From the NCBI RefSeq assembly GCF_009861525.1, contig NZ_WVHL01000001.1, forward strand, positions 1-64,000: 64,000 nucleotides of DNA, in the 5' to 3' direction. The translations under genes and the position numbers were made by a program. Shown here one piece after another: positions 38,328 to 49,305 of the stretch; within the stretch, counting starts at the first letter, position 1; each line of letters begins with the position of its first letter. A model generated the notes under the pieces. That model searched no databases and was not told the DNA's origin. It was given only the letters and a program-made list of their open reading frames with translations. Source of the stretch: Pseudomonas sp. LD120 (GTDB lineage Bacteria > Pseudomonadota > Gammaproteobacteria > Pseudomonadales > Pseudomonadaceae).

Positions 38328-39272
38328 TTAGCGATTGGCGCTATGGATACGTGCCACTTGGGCACGGGCGGCGGCAACATCCGCATTGATCGCCGTCTTC
38401 AACGCCTCCAGGGAGGCGAAACGCTGCTCTTCTCGCAGCTTGTGGTGGAAAACCACCGTCAAACGCCGGTCATACAGATCGCCGGCAAAATCTAAAAGAT
38501 GAACTTCAAGGTGGGCTTTGCCGTCACCTGCGACCGTGGGGCGGACACCAATATTGGCAACGCCCGGCCAGGTCTTGCCGTCGATTTCGACGCTCACCAG
38601 GTACACCCCGGAAAGCGGCACGCGACGGCGTTTCAATTGCACATTGGCAGTGGGTGTACCCAACTGGCGCGCCAGTTTCTGTCCATGCAGGACCCGCCCG
38701 GCAATTCGGTACGGGCGGCCGAGCAGACGCTCAGCCAACGCAAAGTCGGCCGCAGCCAAGGCGTTACGGACCTGGGTGCTGCTAACCCGCAAACCATCCA
38801 GTTCAACCGTCTGTGCAGCCTCGACGGTAAACCCGCGACGGGCACCGGCTTGCTCAAGAAACTCGAAGTCACCGAGCCGATCACAACCGAAACGGAAGTC
38901 ATCACCGACTTCCAAATGCTGCACCCCCAGGCCGTCGACCAGGATTCGCTCGACGAACTCACTGGCACTGAGCTTGCTCAGGCGCTGGTTGAAGGCCAGA
39001 CACAACACTCGATCGACGCCCTCTTGCGCCAGCAACTGCAGCTTGTCACGCAGGCGAGCCAAACGCGCCGGAGCGGTTTGCGGAGCGAAGAACTCCCGAG
39101 GCTGCGGCTCGAAAATCACCACGCAGCTGGGCACGCCCAACTCGAGCGCACGCTCACGTAGACGACCCAGGATGGCCTGGTGACCACGGTGAACACCGTC
39201 AAAGTTGCCAATAGTGGCGACGCAGCCCCGATGCTGGGGGCGCAGATTGTGGAGGCCTCGAACCAGCTGCAT
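38328..39272 (-). CDS. ribF: bifunctional riboflavin kinase / FAD synthetase
   Basis: 314 residues from ATG 39272 (MQLVRGLHNLRP); alternative ATGs at 39290 would add a few residues. The N-terminal nucleotidyl-transferase has GNFDGVHRGHQ near residue 20. The middle shows ELDGLRVSSTQVR, and the C-terminal flavokinase has GTPTANVQLKRRRVPLSGVY. It makes FMN and FAD. It is upstream of ileS with a 13-base gap. Confidence 0.95.
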   Translation of the reverse strand: MQLVRGLHNLRPQHRGCVATIGNFDGVHRGHQAILGRLRERALELGVPSCVVIFEPQPREFFAPQTAPARLARLRDKLQLLAQEGVDRVLCLAFNQRLSKLSASEFVERILVDGLGVQHLEVGDDFRFGCDRLGDFEFLEQAGARRGFTVEAAQTVELDGLRVSSTQVRNALAAADFALAERLLGRPYRIAGRVLHGQKLARQLGTPTANVQLKRRRVPLSGVYLVSVEIDGKTWPGVANIGVRPTVAGDGKAHLEVHLLDFAGDLYDRRLTVVFHHKLREEQRFASLEALKTAINADVAAARAQVARIHSANR

Positions 39273-39401
39273 AACGCGCTTCTTGCTCATAAAGTGGCCG
39301 ATTATAACCACACCCGGCGGCCGACGACAGGCAGCACCATAACCCAAAGTGATCGAACCGACAAAACCGATGTCCGCCCCGTGCCGATGACTAAAATGTC
39401 G

Positions 39402-40940
39402 TCAGCTCAAGGCTTTGCGATTGAAGTGATGCAAACGGAAACCCAATAGCGCCAACATGCCGAAATACACCACCACGCCAGCCACCACCAGAGCCCCTAA
39501 ACGCAAGAAGCGCTGGAGCATGTGCCCCTGATCCCAGGCGGGCATGAACTGCATCAACCCCAGCAGCACCGCCGACATCACCGCCACCGCCACCAACAGC
39601 TTCAGCGCAAACAGCCCCCAGCCCGGTTGCGGCTGAAACATCTCCTGCTTACGCAGTTGATAAAACAGTAAGCCCGCATTGATACAAGCTCCGACGCTGA
39701 TGGCCAAAGCCAGCCCCGCATGCTTCAAGGCCCCGATGAATGCCAGGTTGAGCAGTTGAGTGACGATCAGCGTAAAGATGGCGATTTTCACCGGCGTGCG
39801 AATGTTTTGCTGGGCATAAAAGCCCGGCGCCAAGACCTTGATCACAATAATCCCCAGCAAGCCCACGGCATAAGCCACCAGCGCACGCTGAGTCATGGCT
39901 GCGTCAAAGGCGCTGAATTCACCGTATTGAAACAGCGAGACTGTCAGCGGCTCGGCAAGGATCCCCAGCGCCAGGGAGCACGGCAGCACCAGGATGAAAC
40001 ACAAACGCAGCCCCCAGTCGAGAATTCGCGAGTACTCGTGGCGATCCTTGCTGGCGTAGGTCTTGGCCAGAGTCGGCAACAAAATAGTGCCCAACGCCAC
40101 CCCCAGCACGCCGGACGGCAACTCCATCAAGCGGTCGGCGTAGTACATCCAGGACACCGACCCGGCCACCAGGAACGAAGCGAAGATAGTGTTGATGATC
40201 AGCGAAATCTGGCTGACAGAGACCCCAAGGATTGCCGGCAACATCTGTTTCATCACGCGCCAGACGCCGGTGTCCCGCAGATTCAAACGTGGCAGCACCA
40301 GCATGCCAACCTTCTTCAGGTGCGGCAGCTGATAAAGCAATTGCGCCAGACCACCGGCCAGCACCGCCCATCCCAGCGCCATCACTGGCGGATCGAAATA
40401 CGGTGTCAGGAACAGTGCAAAGATAATCATGCTGACGTTAAGCAGGGTCGGCACGAAGGCTGGCACCGAGAATCGGTTCCAGGTATTGAGAATCGCCCCG
40501 GCCAGCGAGGACAGCGAAATCAGCAATATATAAGGAAAGGTCACCCGCAGCAGGTCAGAGGTCAGGGCGAACTTTTCCGGGGAGTCGACGAACCCCGGAG
40601 CCGTAGCCCAGATCACCCAAGGCGCGAAAAGAATACCCAAGGTCGTGACCAGCGCCAGAACCAGAGTCAGCAAGCCTGAGACATAGGCAATAAAGGTACG
40701 CGTCGCCTCTTCTCCCTGCTGGCTCTTGTACTCGGCCAGGATCGGCACAAAGGCCTGAGAGAACGCACCTTCAGCAAAGATCCGCCGCAACAGATTAGGC
40801 AACTTGAAGGCAATGAAGAAGGCATCCGTGGCCATTCCAGCACCGAAAGTGCGCGCGATGATGGTGTCACGCACAAACCCCAACACCCGGGAAAGCATGG
40901 TGATGGAGCTAACGGCAGCCAACGATTTGAGCAGGTTCAT
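39402..40940 (-). CDS. murJ: lipid II flippase MurJ
   Basis: 512 residues, about 14 membrane segments, starting [25 protein letters not shown] at 40940. The MurJ/MviN family patterns [35 protein letters not shown] and [24 protein letters not shown] are intact. It moves lipid II across the inner membrane for peptidoglycan synthesis. It is divergent from rpsT and upstream of ribF. Confidence 0.96.
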   Translation of the reverse strand: MNLLKSLAAVSSITMLSRVLGFVRDTIIARTFGAGMATDAFFIAFKLPNLLRRIFAEGAFSQAFVPILAEYKSQQGEEATRTFIAYVSGLLTLVLALVTTLGILFAPWVIWATAPGFVDSPEKFALTSDLLRVTFPYILLISLSSLAGAILNTWNRFSVPAFVPTLLNVSMIIFALFLTPYFDPPVMALGWAVLAGGLAQLLYQLPHLKKVGMLVLPRLNLRDTGVWRVMKQMLPAILGVSVSQISLIINTIFASFLVAGSVSWMYYADRLMELPSGVLGVALGTILLPTLAKTYASKDRHEYSRILDWGLRLCFILVLPCSLALGILAEPLTVSLFQYGEFSAFDAAMTQRALVAYAVGLLGIIVIKVLAPGFYAQQNIRTPVKIAIFTLIVTQLLNLAFIGALKHAGLALAISVGACINAGLLFYQLRKQEMFQPQPGWGLFALKLLVAVAVMSAVLLGLMQFMPAWDQGHMLQRFLRLGALVVAGVVVYFGMLALLGFRLHHFNRKALS

Positions 40941-41110
40941 GAAAAGGTTTTGCGCCTTGTAGATAAACAGCAGGCGAACAGACACCCACTTATGCGATAC
41001 TCCGCGCCGCAACAGCACAGAGCCAAAGCTCGCGAGTTTACAGGTCAAGCGCCGGAAATAAATATCCCGCCTCTTCAGATCGACCACTCAGCGGAACGCA
41101 TCACCTGCCC

Positions 41111-41139
41111 TTGACAAGACTTCAACTCATCGGCATGAT
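41111..41139 (+). promoter_or_regulatory. sigma-70 promoter of rpsT
   Basis: TTGACA (41111-41116), a 17-base spacer, and CATGAT (41134-41139) precede rpsT by about 54 bases; a GC-rich CGCGGCC discriminator follows, as expected for a growth-rate-controlled ribosomal protein promoter. Confidence 0.6.
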
Positions 41140-41192
41140 TCGCGGCCTATTTTGTTTGCTATTTCCCAAAAAGTCTTTCGAGGAGCTCGACG

Positions 41193-41471
41193 GTGGCCAA
41201 CACACCTTCCGCCAAAAAACGTGCAAAACAGGCTGAGAAGCGTCGCAGCCACAACGCCAGCCTGCGTTCCATGGTTCGTACCTACATCAAGAATGTAGTT
41301 AAAGCCATCGACGCCAAAGACGCTGAAAAAGCGCAAGCTGCTTATGTTCTGGCCGTGCCAGTTATCGACCGCATGGCCGATAAAGGCATCATCCACAAGA
41401 ACAAAGCTGCTCGCCATAAAGGTCGTCTGAATGGCCACATCAAGGCGCTGAACCTTGCTGCTGCAGCCTAA
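41193..41471 (+). CDS. rpsT: 30S ribosomal protein S20
   Basis: 92 residues from GTG 41193, with AGGAG 10 bases upstream; a non-ATG start is usual for rpsT, which is autoregulated through it. The basic N-terminus [25 protein letters not shown] and helical C-terminus [21 protein letters not shown] are typical. Monocistronic, with a strong terminator. Confidence 0.97.
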   Translation: MANTPSAKKRAKQAEKRRSHNASLRSMVRTYIKNVVKAIDAKDAEKAQAAYVLAVPVIDRMADKGIIHKNKAARHKGRLNGHIKALNLAAAA

Positions 41472-41485
41472 GCGACACGCTTGTT

Positions 41486-41513
41486 AAAAAACCGACCCAA
41501 GGGTCGGTTTTTT
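41486..41513 (+). terminator. rpsT rho-independent terminator
   Basis: AAAAAACCGACCC and GGGTCGGTTTTTT form a perfect stem with a 2-base apex (4-5 bases in practice) 15 bases after the stop codon. Confidence 0.92.
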
Positions 41514-41579
41514 ATTGCCTGCGATTTACACCTCGACAAGCCAGCCTCAACAGACACCAGCTCGCCGATGCTCAGCACA

Positions 41580-42041
41580 TTACTGGTGCGGCCAAGGCAG
41601 AATCGGAATAGCCGTTACCGCATTCTGCGGACTCCCCTCGATCAAGCGATCGCTATAGACCAGATACACCAAGGTGTTGCGCCTCTTATCAAGAAAACGC
41701 ACCACCTGCATGGTCTTGAACACCAACGACGTGCGCTCCTTGAACACCTCATCACCATCCTTGAGCTCACTCTTGAACTCAATCGGCCCCACCTGACGAC
41801 AAGCAATGGAGGCCTCGGCACGATCTTCCGCCAAACCCAGCCCACCCTTGAGACCACCCGTCTTGGCCCGAGACAGATAACAGGTCACGCCACTAACCTT
41901 GGGGTCGTCGAAAGCCTCGACCACAATGCGGTCGTTCGGCCCGACAAACTTGAATACCGTGGACACCTGGCCGATCTCCTCGGCCGACACCATCATCGGC
42001 ATCGCAACAAGCAAACCCAACAACCCTTTCACTAAACGCAT
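41580..42041 (-). CDS. creA: CreA family periplasmic protein
   Basis: 153 residues with signal peptide [20 protein letters not shown]. CreA motifs: [35 protein letters not shown] split by [23 protein letters not shown], and [19 protein letters not shown]. Function of CreA is unknown. It lies 19 bases after proB and may be cotranscribed. Confidence 0.9.
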   Translation of the reverse strand: MRLVKGLLGLLVAMPMMVSAEEIGQVSTVFKFVGPNDRIVVEAFDDPKVSGVTCYLSRAKTGGLKGGLGLAEDRAEASIACRQVGPIEFKSELKDGDEVFKERTSLVFKTMQVVRFLDKRRNTLVYLVYSDRLIEGSPQNAVTAIPILPWPHQ

Positions 42042-42060
42042 TCGTTTTTCCTTAAGCCAC

Positions 42061-43179
42061 TTACACCAGAATCAGATTGTCGCGGTGAACGAGCTCCGGC
42101 TCAGCCATATAACCCAGCACACTGACAATCGCATCAGAGGACTGACCGATGATCTTCTGCGCCTCAAGGGCACTGTAGTTGGCCAACCCACGAGCGATCT
42201 CACGCCCATCCGGAGCCACGCACACCACCATCTCGCCCCGCCGGAACCCCCCCTGGACCTGCTTGACACCCACCGGCAACAAGCTTTTGTTGCCCTGTGA
42301 CAAGGCTGACACCGCACCAGCATCCAGCACCAAAGTGCCTCGCGTCTGCAAATGCCCAGCCAGCCACTGCTTGCGAGCCGCCAACATGCCACGCTCCGGC
42401 GACAGCAAAGTACCAATGCGCTCGCCTGCCTTCAGGCGATCCAACACCCGCTCCAGACGCCCGCCGACAATAATCGTATGCGCCCCGGAACGCGCCGCCA
42501 GGCGCGCCGCTCGCAGCTTGGTCTGCATGCCGCCACGCCCCAACGCACCACCCGTGCCACCGGCCACCGCATCCAGCGCCGGATCATCAGCCCGCGCTTC
42601 ATATATCAACTGAGCATTGGGATTGTTACGCGGATCAGCATCGAACATACCGTCGCGATCGGTCAGAATCACCAACAAGTCGGCCTCCACCAGATTGGCC
42701 ACCAGCGCCGCCAGAGTATCGTTATCACCGAAACGGATCTCATCGGTCACCACGGTGTCGTTCTCATTGATCACCGGGATCACCTTGAGCTCCACCAGCG
42801 CCCGCAACGTACTGCGCGCATTAAGGTAACGCTTGCGATCCGACAGGTCGTCATGCGTCAAAAGGATCTGCGCAGTGTGCCGGTCATGCTCAGCAAAGCT
42901 CGACTCCCAAGCCTGCACCAAACCCATCTGGCCAATGGCTGCGGCCGCCTGCAATTCATGCATCGCACTCGGTCGTGCGGTCCACCCCAAACGACTCATA
43001 CCCGCCGCCACAGCACCAGAGGAAACCAATACCAACTCGACCCCCGCCTCATGCAAGGCCACCATCTGCTCGACCCACACACCCATCGCCGCGCGATCCA
43101 GCCCCTTGCCATCCGCCGTCAGCAGTGCACTGCCGATCTTCACGACCCAGCGTTGCGCCCCCGTCACCTTGCTCCGCAT
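42061..43179 (-). CDS. proB: glutamate 5-kinase
   Basis: 372 residues from ATG 43179. First step of proline synthesis. Amino-acid kinase domain: [55 protein letters not shown], and [24 protein letters not shown]-terminal PUA domain begins around residue 275 ([13 protein letters not shown]). Proline feedback inhibition is expected for this family. Same strand and order as rplU-rpmA-cgtA-proB in other pseudomonads, separated from cgtA by a hairpin. Confidence 0.95.
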   Translation of the reverse strand: MRSKVTGAQRWVVKIGSALLTADGKGLDRAAMGVWVEQMVALHEAGVELVLVSSGAVAAGMSRLGWTARPSAMHELQAAAAIGQMGLVQAWESSFAEHDRHTAQILLTHDDLSDRKRYLNARSTLRALVELKVIPVINENDTVVTDEIRFGDNDTLAALVANLVEADLLVILTDRDGMFDADPRNNPNAQLIYEARADDPALDAVAGGTGGALGRGGMQTKLRAARLAARSGAHTIIVGGRLERVLDRLKAGERIGTLLSPERGMLAARKQWLAGHLQTRGTLVLDAGAVSALSQGNKSLLPVGVKQVQGGFRRGEMVVCVAPDGREIARGLANYSALEAQKIIGQSSDAIVSVLGYMAEPELVHRDNLILV

Positions 43180-43270
43180 CTTATTCAACCCTGGCTTGAG
43201 GACGCGCGACCGAGCGCGCCCATAACGTTATTCCTGGCTACGTTTCTTGAACTGCGAGTTTTCCAGATAC

Positions 43271-43294
43271 TAAAACGCCGCTCATTGAGCGGCG
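43271..43294 (-). terminator. terminator between cgtA and proB
   Basis: CGCCGCTC and GAGCGGCG form an 8-bp stem with a 3-base loop, followed on the minus strand by TTTTA, 20 bases after the cgtA stop. proB therefore probably has its own promoter in the remaining 90 bases. Confidence 0.7.
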
Positions 43295-43315
43295 CTTGTA
43301 GTTTACTGCAACGAA

Positions 43316-44578
<1,263 letters not shown>

Positions 44579-44592
44579 CTAAGACATAAGAC

Positions 44593-44674
44593 TCTTGCAA
44601 AAATGAGCGCAGCGACCTCAATCAACGACCGAAACATCCAACGCTGGCAGCTCGTACAAACAGTTTTGCAAGAG
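44593..44674. repeat. 82-bp inverted-repeat-bounded segment between cgtA and rpmA
   Basis: CTCTTGCAAAA (44593-44603) and its exact complement TTTTGCAAGAG (44664-44674) bound a 60-base interior. It lies between the rpmA terminator and the cgtA start. It could be a long-stem RNA structure or a small degenerate mobile repeat. Confidence 0.5.
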
Positions 44675-44690
44675 ACTCATCCCACAAACG

Positions 44691-44719
44691 AAAAAGCCCC
44701 GTCGCGAGACAGGGCTTTT
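44691..44719 (-). terminator. rpmA terminator / attenuator
   Basis: AAAAAGCCC pairs with GGGCTTTT around a 12-base loop with a TTTTT run on the minus strand, 16 bases after the rpmA stop. It would reduce readthrough from the ribosomal genes into cgtA. Confidence 0.75.
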
Positions 44720-44734
44720 CCAGCGACCGCGCAA

Positions 44735-44992
44735 TTAAGCTGCGACGACGCTCACGTAACGACGACCAAAGGCGCCTTTTACTTCAAACTTGATCACGCC
44801 TTCGATTTTCGCGAAGAGGGTGTGATCTTTACCCATGCCAACGCCGTAACCAGCGTGGAATTGGGTGCCGCGCTGACGCACGATGATGTTGCCGGCCTTG
44901 ATGACCTGGCCGCCATACATCTTCACGCCAAGGCGTTTGGCTTCTGAGTCGCGACCGTTACGGGTACTACCACCAGCTTTTTTGTGTGCCAT
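44735..44992 (-). CDS. rpmA: 50S ribosomal protein L27
   Basis: 85 residues. Starts [20 protein letters not shown], with no N-terminal prosequence, and contains [17 protein letters not shown] and [12 protein letters not shown]. It contacts the peptidyl-transferase centre. Cotranscribed with rplU (36-base gap), AGGAG site upstream. Confidence 0.97.
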
Positions 44993-45027
44993 GAGTTCAA
45001 TTCTCCTAGTGAGGAATTAGGCTGAAA

Positions 45028-45339
45028 TTAAGCCTGAATACCGGTGATTTTGATCTCGGTGAACCACTGGCGGTGGCCCATACGCTTCATGTGGTGCTTA
45101 CGGCGACGGAACTTGATGATGCGGACTTTATCGTGACGACCTTGGGAGATCACTTCAGCCTTGACGGTTGCGCCAGCAACAACAGGTGCACCGATGTTCA
45201 CGTCGTCGCCGTTGGCGACCAACAGAACGCGGTCAAAAGTCACGGATTCGCCAGTAGCGACTTCCAGTTTTTCGATCTTCAGGTATTCACCTTCAGCGAC
45301 CTTGTATTGCTTACCGCCGGTAACGATTACTGCGTACAT
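45028..45339 (-). CDS. rplU: 50S ribosomal protein L21
   Basis: 103 residues from ATG 45339 ([17 protein letters not shown]); the long upstream extension is not part of the family. [21 protein letters not shown] closes the protein. First gene of rplU-rpmA, with a sigma-70 promoter about 135 bases upstream. Confidence 0.97.
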   Translation of the reverse strand: MYAVIVTGGKQYKVAEGEYLKIEKLEVATGESVTFDRVLLVANGDDVNIGAPVVAGATVKAEVISQGRHDKVRIIKFRRRKHHMKRMGHRQWFTEIKITGIQA

Positions 45340-45472
45340 GGTATTTCTCCGATAATCCTGCTCACCCAGCTCTTTATAAGAAGAGGTATTGGCTGGCATG
45401 GCTGCATGGGGCTGGAACGGCCCAAGTGCAATTGCGTAAGGCAGGTGCTGCCCAGGAAGTTCAGGGTGCGCG

Positions 45473-45501
45473 ATTGTACGCAAGGCACAATAGCGATGCA
45501 A
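45473..45501 (-). promoter_or_regulatory. sigma-70 promoter of rplU-rpmA
   Basis: On the minus strand TTGCAT (-35), 17 bases, TACAAT (-10), followed by a CGCGCAC discriminator typical of ribosomal promoters. The leader to rplU would be about 130 bases. Confidence 0.6.
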
Positions 45502-45602
45502 GTGCCGTTCAGGCGGCGCAGAGTCCCGCCGGGGCCGCGCCTTGACACCTGCGGACGCGGGTCCTAGCATGCCGCGCAACCCTTCTGGAGCACCTGTCGC
45601 TG

Positions 45603-46571
45603 ATGCAACCCCAAGCTTTCTACCGCGCGGTGGCGGACGACTTTAGCGCCGTCGACGGCATCATCAAGAAACAGTTGACTTCCCGAGTGCCGCTGGTTTC
45701 GAAAATCGGCGACTACATCACCTCGGCTGGAGGCAAGCGCCTGCGCCCGCTGCTGGTGTTGCTATGCGGCAAGGCACTGGGGCGCGAAGGCGACGACCTG
45801 CGCCTGCTGGCCGCCACCATCGAGTTTCTGCACACCGCCACCCTGCTGCACGACGACGTGGTGGACATGTCCGGCATGCGCCGGGGCCGCTCCACCGCCA
45901 ACGCCATGTGGGGCAATGCGCCCAGCGTGCTAGTGGGCGACTTCCTGTATTCGCGCTCCTTCGAAATGATGGTTGAACTGGGCTCGATGCAAGTTATGCG
46001 CATCCTGTCCCAGGCCACACGAATCATCGCTGAAGGCGAAGTCCTGCAGCTGTCCAAAGTACGTGATGCCAGCACCACCGAAGAAACCTACATGGAAGTC
46101 ATTCGCGGCAAAACTGCGATGCTCTTCGAGGCCTCGACCCACAGCGCCGCCGCCCTGGCCGGCGCGACGCCGGAACAGGCCGAGGCCCTGCGCACCTTTG
46201 GTGATCATCTGGGCGTGGCCTTCCAACTGGTGGACGACCTGCTGGACTACCGTGGCGACGCCGAGACCCTGGGCAAGAACGTCGGTGACGATCTGGCCGA
46301 AGGCAAGCCTACCCTGCCGCTGATCTACACCATGCGCGAAGGCACTGCGGAACAGGCTGCACTGGTTCGCCAGGCCATCCAGAAAGGCGGTATCGAAGAC
46401 CTGGAAAGCATCCGCGCCGCGGTTGAAGCTTCAGGCTCCCTGGAGTACACCGCGCAACTGGCACGCGACTATGTCGCTCGCGCCATCACCTGCCTGGAAG
46501 CCCTGCCACCCAGCGAATACCGTGATGCTCTGGTTGAGCTGAGCGAATTCGCCGTCGCTCGCACCCACTAA
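45603..46571 (+). CDS. ispB: all-trans octaprenyl (polyprenyl) diphosphate synthase
   Basis: 322 residues. Trans-prenyltransferase with first Asp-rich motif in [15 protein letters not shown] and second in [19 protein letters not shown], plus [12 protein letters not shown]. Supplies the ubiquinone side chain. Divergent from rplU, the standard arrangement. A terminator follows. Chain length (8 or 9 units; pseudomonads mostly Q-9) cannot be read from the sequence. Confidence 0.95.
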   Translation: MQPQAFYRAVADDFSAVDGIIKKQLTSRVPLVSKIGDYITSAGGKRLRPLLVLLCGKALGREGDDLRLLAATIEFLHTATLLHDDVVDMSGMRRGRSTANAMWGNAPSVLVGDFLYSRSFEMMVELGSMQVMRILSQATRIIAEGEVLQLSKVRDASTTEETYMEVIRGKTAMLFEASTHSAAALAGATPEQAEALRTFGDHLGVAFQLVDDLLDYRGDAETLGKNVGDDLAEGKPTLPLIYTMREGTAEQAALVRQAIQKGGIEDLESIRAAVEASGSLEYTAQLARDYVARAITCLEALPPSEYRDALVELSEFAVARTH

Positions 46572-46577
46572 ACGCTC

Positions 46578-46606
46578 CGGCTCCTGCTGACTGCAGGAGC
46601 CGTTTT
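46578..46606 (+). terminator. ispB rho-independent terminator
   Basis: CGGCTCCTGC and GCAGGAGCCG form a perfect 10-bp stem with 5-base loop and TTTT, 6 bases after the stop codon. Confidence 0.9.
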
Positions 46607-46691
46607 GCCGACAACGCGCCTCGCCGCCACCTGCCCAACAAAACCCTATACAATGTGCGACTTTTAGCCATCCTGACTTTGAGGAGCTTAA

Positions 46692-47033
46692 GTGAGCACT
46701 TTGCCACCCTGCCCAAAATGCAATTCCGAATACACCTACGAGGACGGCACCCAGCTGATCTGCCCTGAGTGCGCCCACGAGTGGTCCGCCAGCGGCGAAG
46801 CCGAAGCCGCATCCGATGAAGCCGTGAAAAAAGACTCCGTCGGCAACGTGCTGCAAGACGGCGACACCATCACCGTGATCAAGGACCTCAAGGTCAAGGG
46901 CACGTCGCTGGTGGTCAAGGTTGGCACCAAGGTCAAGAACATCCGCCTGTGCGATGGCGACCACGATATCGACTGCAAGATCGATGGCATCGGCCCGATG
47001 AAACTCAAATCCGAGTTCGTCCGCAAGGTCTGA
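46692..47033 (+). CDS. yjdM: zinc ribbon protein YjdM (PhnA family)
   Basis: 113 residues. An N-terminal zinc ribbon (CPKC ... CPEC at residues 8-11 and 24-27) and a C-terminal PhnA beta domain ([51 protein letters not shown]). Historically named PhnA; despite the name it is not a phosphonoacetate hydrolase. Function unknown. GAGGAGCTT site upstream; hairpin downstream. Confidence 0.93.
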   Translation: MSTLPPCPKCNSEYTYEDGTQLICPECAHEWSASGEAEAASDEAVKKDSVGNVLQDGDTITVIKDLKVKGTSLVVKVGTKVKNIRLCDGDHDIDCKIDGIGPMKLKSEFVRKV

Positions 47034-47040
47034 CGCCTGC

Positions 47041-47067
47041 ACCCTCTCGCGCCCGCCGCGAGAGGGT
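47041..47067 (+). terminator. yjdM terminator hairpin
   Basis: ACCCTCTCGCG pairs perfectly with CGCGAGAGGGT (11 bp) just after the yjdM stop; no T run follows. Confidence 0.6.
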
Positions 47068-47186
47068 CTGCACCTCCCGCCCCGCCTGATCCAAACACTG
47101 GCTAGCAAAAAGCCAGCCGATTTGATCGAAAACAATTTCCACACAGAAAAAAGCAGAATCCGCCAATAGGCACTTGCTATTCATTG

Positions 47187-47205
47187 AATAAGAATTATTC
47201 TCATT
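47187..47205 (+). promoter_or_regulatory. Fur box
   Basis: The minus strand reads AATGAGAATAATTCTTATT, a 19-base palindrome with 8 of 9 positions paired, close to the Pseudomonas Fur consensus of inverted GATAAT/AATGAGAAT units. It ends 27 bases before the start of the 89-residue gene that follows and would repress it when iron is plentiful. Confidence 0.75.
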
Positions 47206-47232
47206 GAACCCCTATTCAAGGAGATGACGACC

Positions 47233-47502
47233 ATGACTTATTTGATTGATGCCTGGCTGGACCGCCCACACCCTTACCTGCGAATCCTGCATAGGGAAAC
47301 CGGGGAAGTCTGCGCCGTATTGGAAGAAGAAGCCCTGAACGAGCTGCAGGACCAGGGAGATCTCGACCTGAACGGTCTGAGCTCCAGCGAACCGCTGGTG
47401 CTCAAGGAGTTGGTGCGCAACTTGTTTTTGTTCTGCTACGCCAGAGCCTTGCGGCCGACCGGCACCGATGGCCAAAGCCTGAGCGCAAAGATCCGTCTAT
47501 GA
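47233..47502 (+). CDS. small iron-regulated protein of unknown function
   Basis: 89 residues from ATG 47233, with AAGGAG at ideal spacing; an in-frame ATG at 47224 sits on the ribosome site itself. The sequence starts MTYLIDAWLDRPHPYLRILH and continues EVCAVLEEEALNELQDQGDL; no domain recognised. It corresponds in position to PA4570 of P. aeruginosa, which is known to rise in iron starvation. A clear Fur box upstream fits that. Confidence 0.8.
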   Translation: MTYLIDAWLDRPHPYLRILHRETGEVCAVLEEEALNELQDQGDLDLNGLSSSEPLVLKELVRNLFLFCYARALRPTGTDGQSLSAKIRL

Positions 47503-47590
47503 AAGCAAAACCGATCAAGGGGCAAGCGGACTGGCGATGACAAACCGCGAACGCAATATGTACTTCGCGAGCCCGCTGGCTCCTTACGGG

Positions 47591-48208
47591 TTACAGAACG
47601 TCCAGCAACTCGACGTCGAACACCAGAACACTGTGCGGTGGAATGCTGCCCACGCCCTGCGCGCCGTAGGCCAGTTCGCTCGGCACATACAGACGCCATT
47701 TGCTACCGGCATTCATCAGCTGCAGTGCTTCGGTCCAGCCTGCGATCACGCCGCCAACCGGGAATTCAGCCGGCTGACCGCGCTCGTAGGAGCTGTCGAA
47801 CACAGTGCCGTCGATCAGGGTGCCGTGGTAGTGAGTACGCACGCTGTCTTCACGGGAAGGCTTGGCGCCCTCGCCCTGAGTCAGCACTTCAAACTGCAGG
47901 CCCGAAGCCAGCGTGGTAATACCTTCGCGCTTAGCGTTTTCCGCCAGGAATGCCAGGCCGGCACCGGCAGCCGCTTCGGCTTTGGCGGCGGCTTCAGCCT
48001 GCATGATTTCGCGGATGACTTTGAAGCTGGCGGACATCTCTTCCTGGCCCACACGGCTTGGCTTACCGGCGAATGCGTCGGTCAGACCGGCCAGGATCGC
48101 GTCCAGGCTGACACCCGGTGGCGGGTTGTCGCGCAGTTGGTCACCCAGCTGACGGCCAATACCGTAGCTGACGCGGGTTTCGTCGGTGGACAGATTTACT
48201 TCGGACAT
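47591..48208 (-). CDS. fklB: FKBP-type peptidyl-prolyl isomerase with N-terminal dimer domain (FklB/FkpA type)
   Basis: 205 residues. The helical N-terminal domain (VSYGIGRQLGDQLRDN, GLTDAFAGKPSRV) mediates dimers. The FKBP domain follows: LQFEVLTQGEGAKPSREDSVRTHYHGTLIDG split by GTVFDSSYERGQPAEFPVGGVI, then WTEALQLMNAGSKWRLYVPS, AYGAQGVGSIPPHSVLVFDVEL. It lacks a signal peptide, so cytoplasmic (FklB rather than FkpA). Confidence 0.92.
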   Translation of the reverse strand: MSEVNLSTDETRVSYGIGRQLGDQLRDNPPPGVSLDAILAGLTDAFAGKPSRVGQEEMSASFKVIREIMQAEAAAKAEAAAGAGLAFLAENAKREGITTLASGLQFEVLTQGEGAKPSREDSVRTHYHGTLIDGTVFDSSYERGQPAEFPVGGVIAGWTEALQLMNAGSKWRLYVPSELAYGAQGVGSIPPHSVLVFDVELLDVL

Positions 48209-48335
48209 GACACTGCTCCGCTGTGCGAACGGCCCGGGAAAGGCCGTAGCAACACAGCGCCTTCCGGAGCGCCCGGAATCAAAAGGGCGAGCAGACTAGC
48301 ACAGAAGTTCGGCGATAATCAGCGCAACCCCGGCA

Positions 48336-48641
48336 CTACCAGCTGGAGTGCATGGTGATCGGCACTTTCAGGCTTTCTTCGGCACTGGCGGACAAACCAC
48401 ACATCTCGTCATGCACCGAGGTGTGAATCAGATGGAATGGCAGCTTGGGAAAGGATTGCAGCACCTCACGGGCATGCTCCACCGAACGCAGGTGAAACAT
48501 CTGCCCCTGGGCATCGCTCAAGGGATAAGCCGCGCCGTGCATTCGGGCCTCAAGCAGATAGATTCCGCCTTCCAGGGAAATCAGATTCAGTTCGTCGACT
48601 TTTCCGGCAATGGCGTGAGCATTCATTTCCTGCAGATTCAT
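48336..48641 (-). CDS. DUF6482 family protein
   Basis: 101 residues. Contains LNLISLEGGIYLLEARMHGAAYPLSD, FHLRSVEHAREVLQSF and HLIHTSVHDEMCGL. This small soluble family is common in pseudomonads next to fklB. Function unknown. Confidence 0.75.
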   Translation of the reverse strand: MNLQEMNAHAIAGKVDELNLISLEGGIYLLEARMHGAAYPLSDAQGQMFHLRSVEHAREVLQSFPKLPFHLIHTSVHDEMCGLSASAEESLKVPITMHSSW

Positions 48642-48719
48642 ACGTGCACCTTATGCGTTAGAACCAGCGCCCCCTAAAGGGATATTCCTAGTCCGAGAAA
48701 AGCACAAGACACAAGCAAC

Positions 48720-48750
48720 GCCGCCCGTCCGTTTCGCAACGGCGGGCGGC
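48720..48750 (-). terminator. GC-rich hairpin between convergently spaced genes
   Basis: GCCGCCCG (48720-48727) and CGGGCGGC (48743-48750) form an 8-bp stem that extends internally (CCG/CGG). It lies 24 bases after the stop of the TIGR00645 gene, its likely terminator. Confidence 0.6.
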
Positions 48751-48773
48751 AATCATTCAACCCGCAAGGCGCA

Positions 48774-49262
48774 TCAATGTTTGGTCAGTTTGTCCAGGTA
48801 ACCCATGGCAAACGCCGACAGCACAAAGGTCATGTGAATCACCACATACCACAACAGGTATTCGGTAGGGGTGTTCTTAGCGTCCATGAACACCCGCAAC
48901 AAGTGAATCGATGAGATCGCCACGATCGACGCCGCCACCTTCATCTTCAGTGACGAGGAGTCCATTTTTCCCAGCCAGCTGAGCTTCTCCTTGTCCTCAT
49001 CGATGTCCAGTTGAGACACAAAGTTCTCGTAGCCGGAAATCATCACCATCACCAGCAAGCCGCCCACCAGCGCCATGTCAATCAACGACAGCAGGACCAG
49101 GATCAGGTCGGACTCGGCCATGGAAAACACATTGGGGATAACGTGAAAGACTTCCTGGAAGAACTTCAGTGCCAGCGCCAGTAGACCCAGGGACAAACCG
49201 AAGTAGATCGGCGCCAGCAGCCAGCGCGAGGCATACATCGTATTTTCGATAAAACGTTCCAT
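48774..49262 (-). CDS. TIGR00645 (YqhA) family membrane protein
   Basis: 162 residues from ATG 49262 ([18 protein letters not shown]). Four membrane helices, with [19 protein letters not shown] and the conserved [27 protein letters not shown] region. YqhA-type inner-membrane protein; function unknown. A longer in-frame extension upstream is non-conserved. Confidence 0.88.
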   Translation of the reverse strand: MERFIENTMYASRWLLAPIYFGLSLGLLALALKFFQEVFHVIPNVFSMAESDLILVLLSLIDMALVGGLLVMVMISGYENFVSQLDIDEDKEKLSWLGKMDSSSLKMKVAASIVAISSIHLLRVFMDAKNTPTEYLLWYVVIHMTFVLSAFAMGYLDKLTKH

Positions 49263-49305
49263 TGAATCTCGCACTCGGATAAAAAACGGCGGCGAGTATA
49301 TCAGC

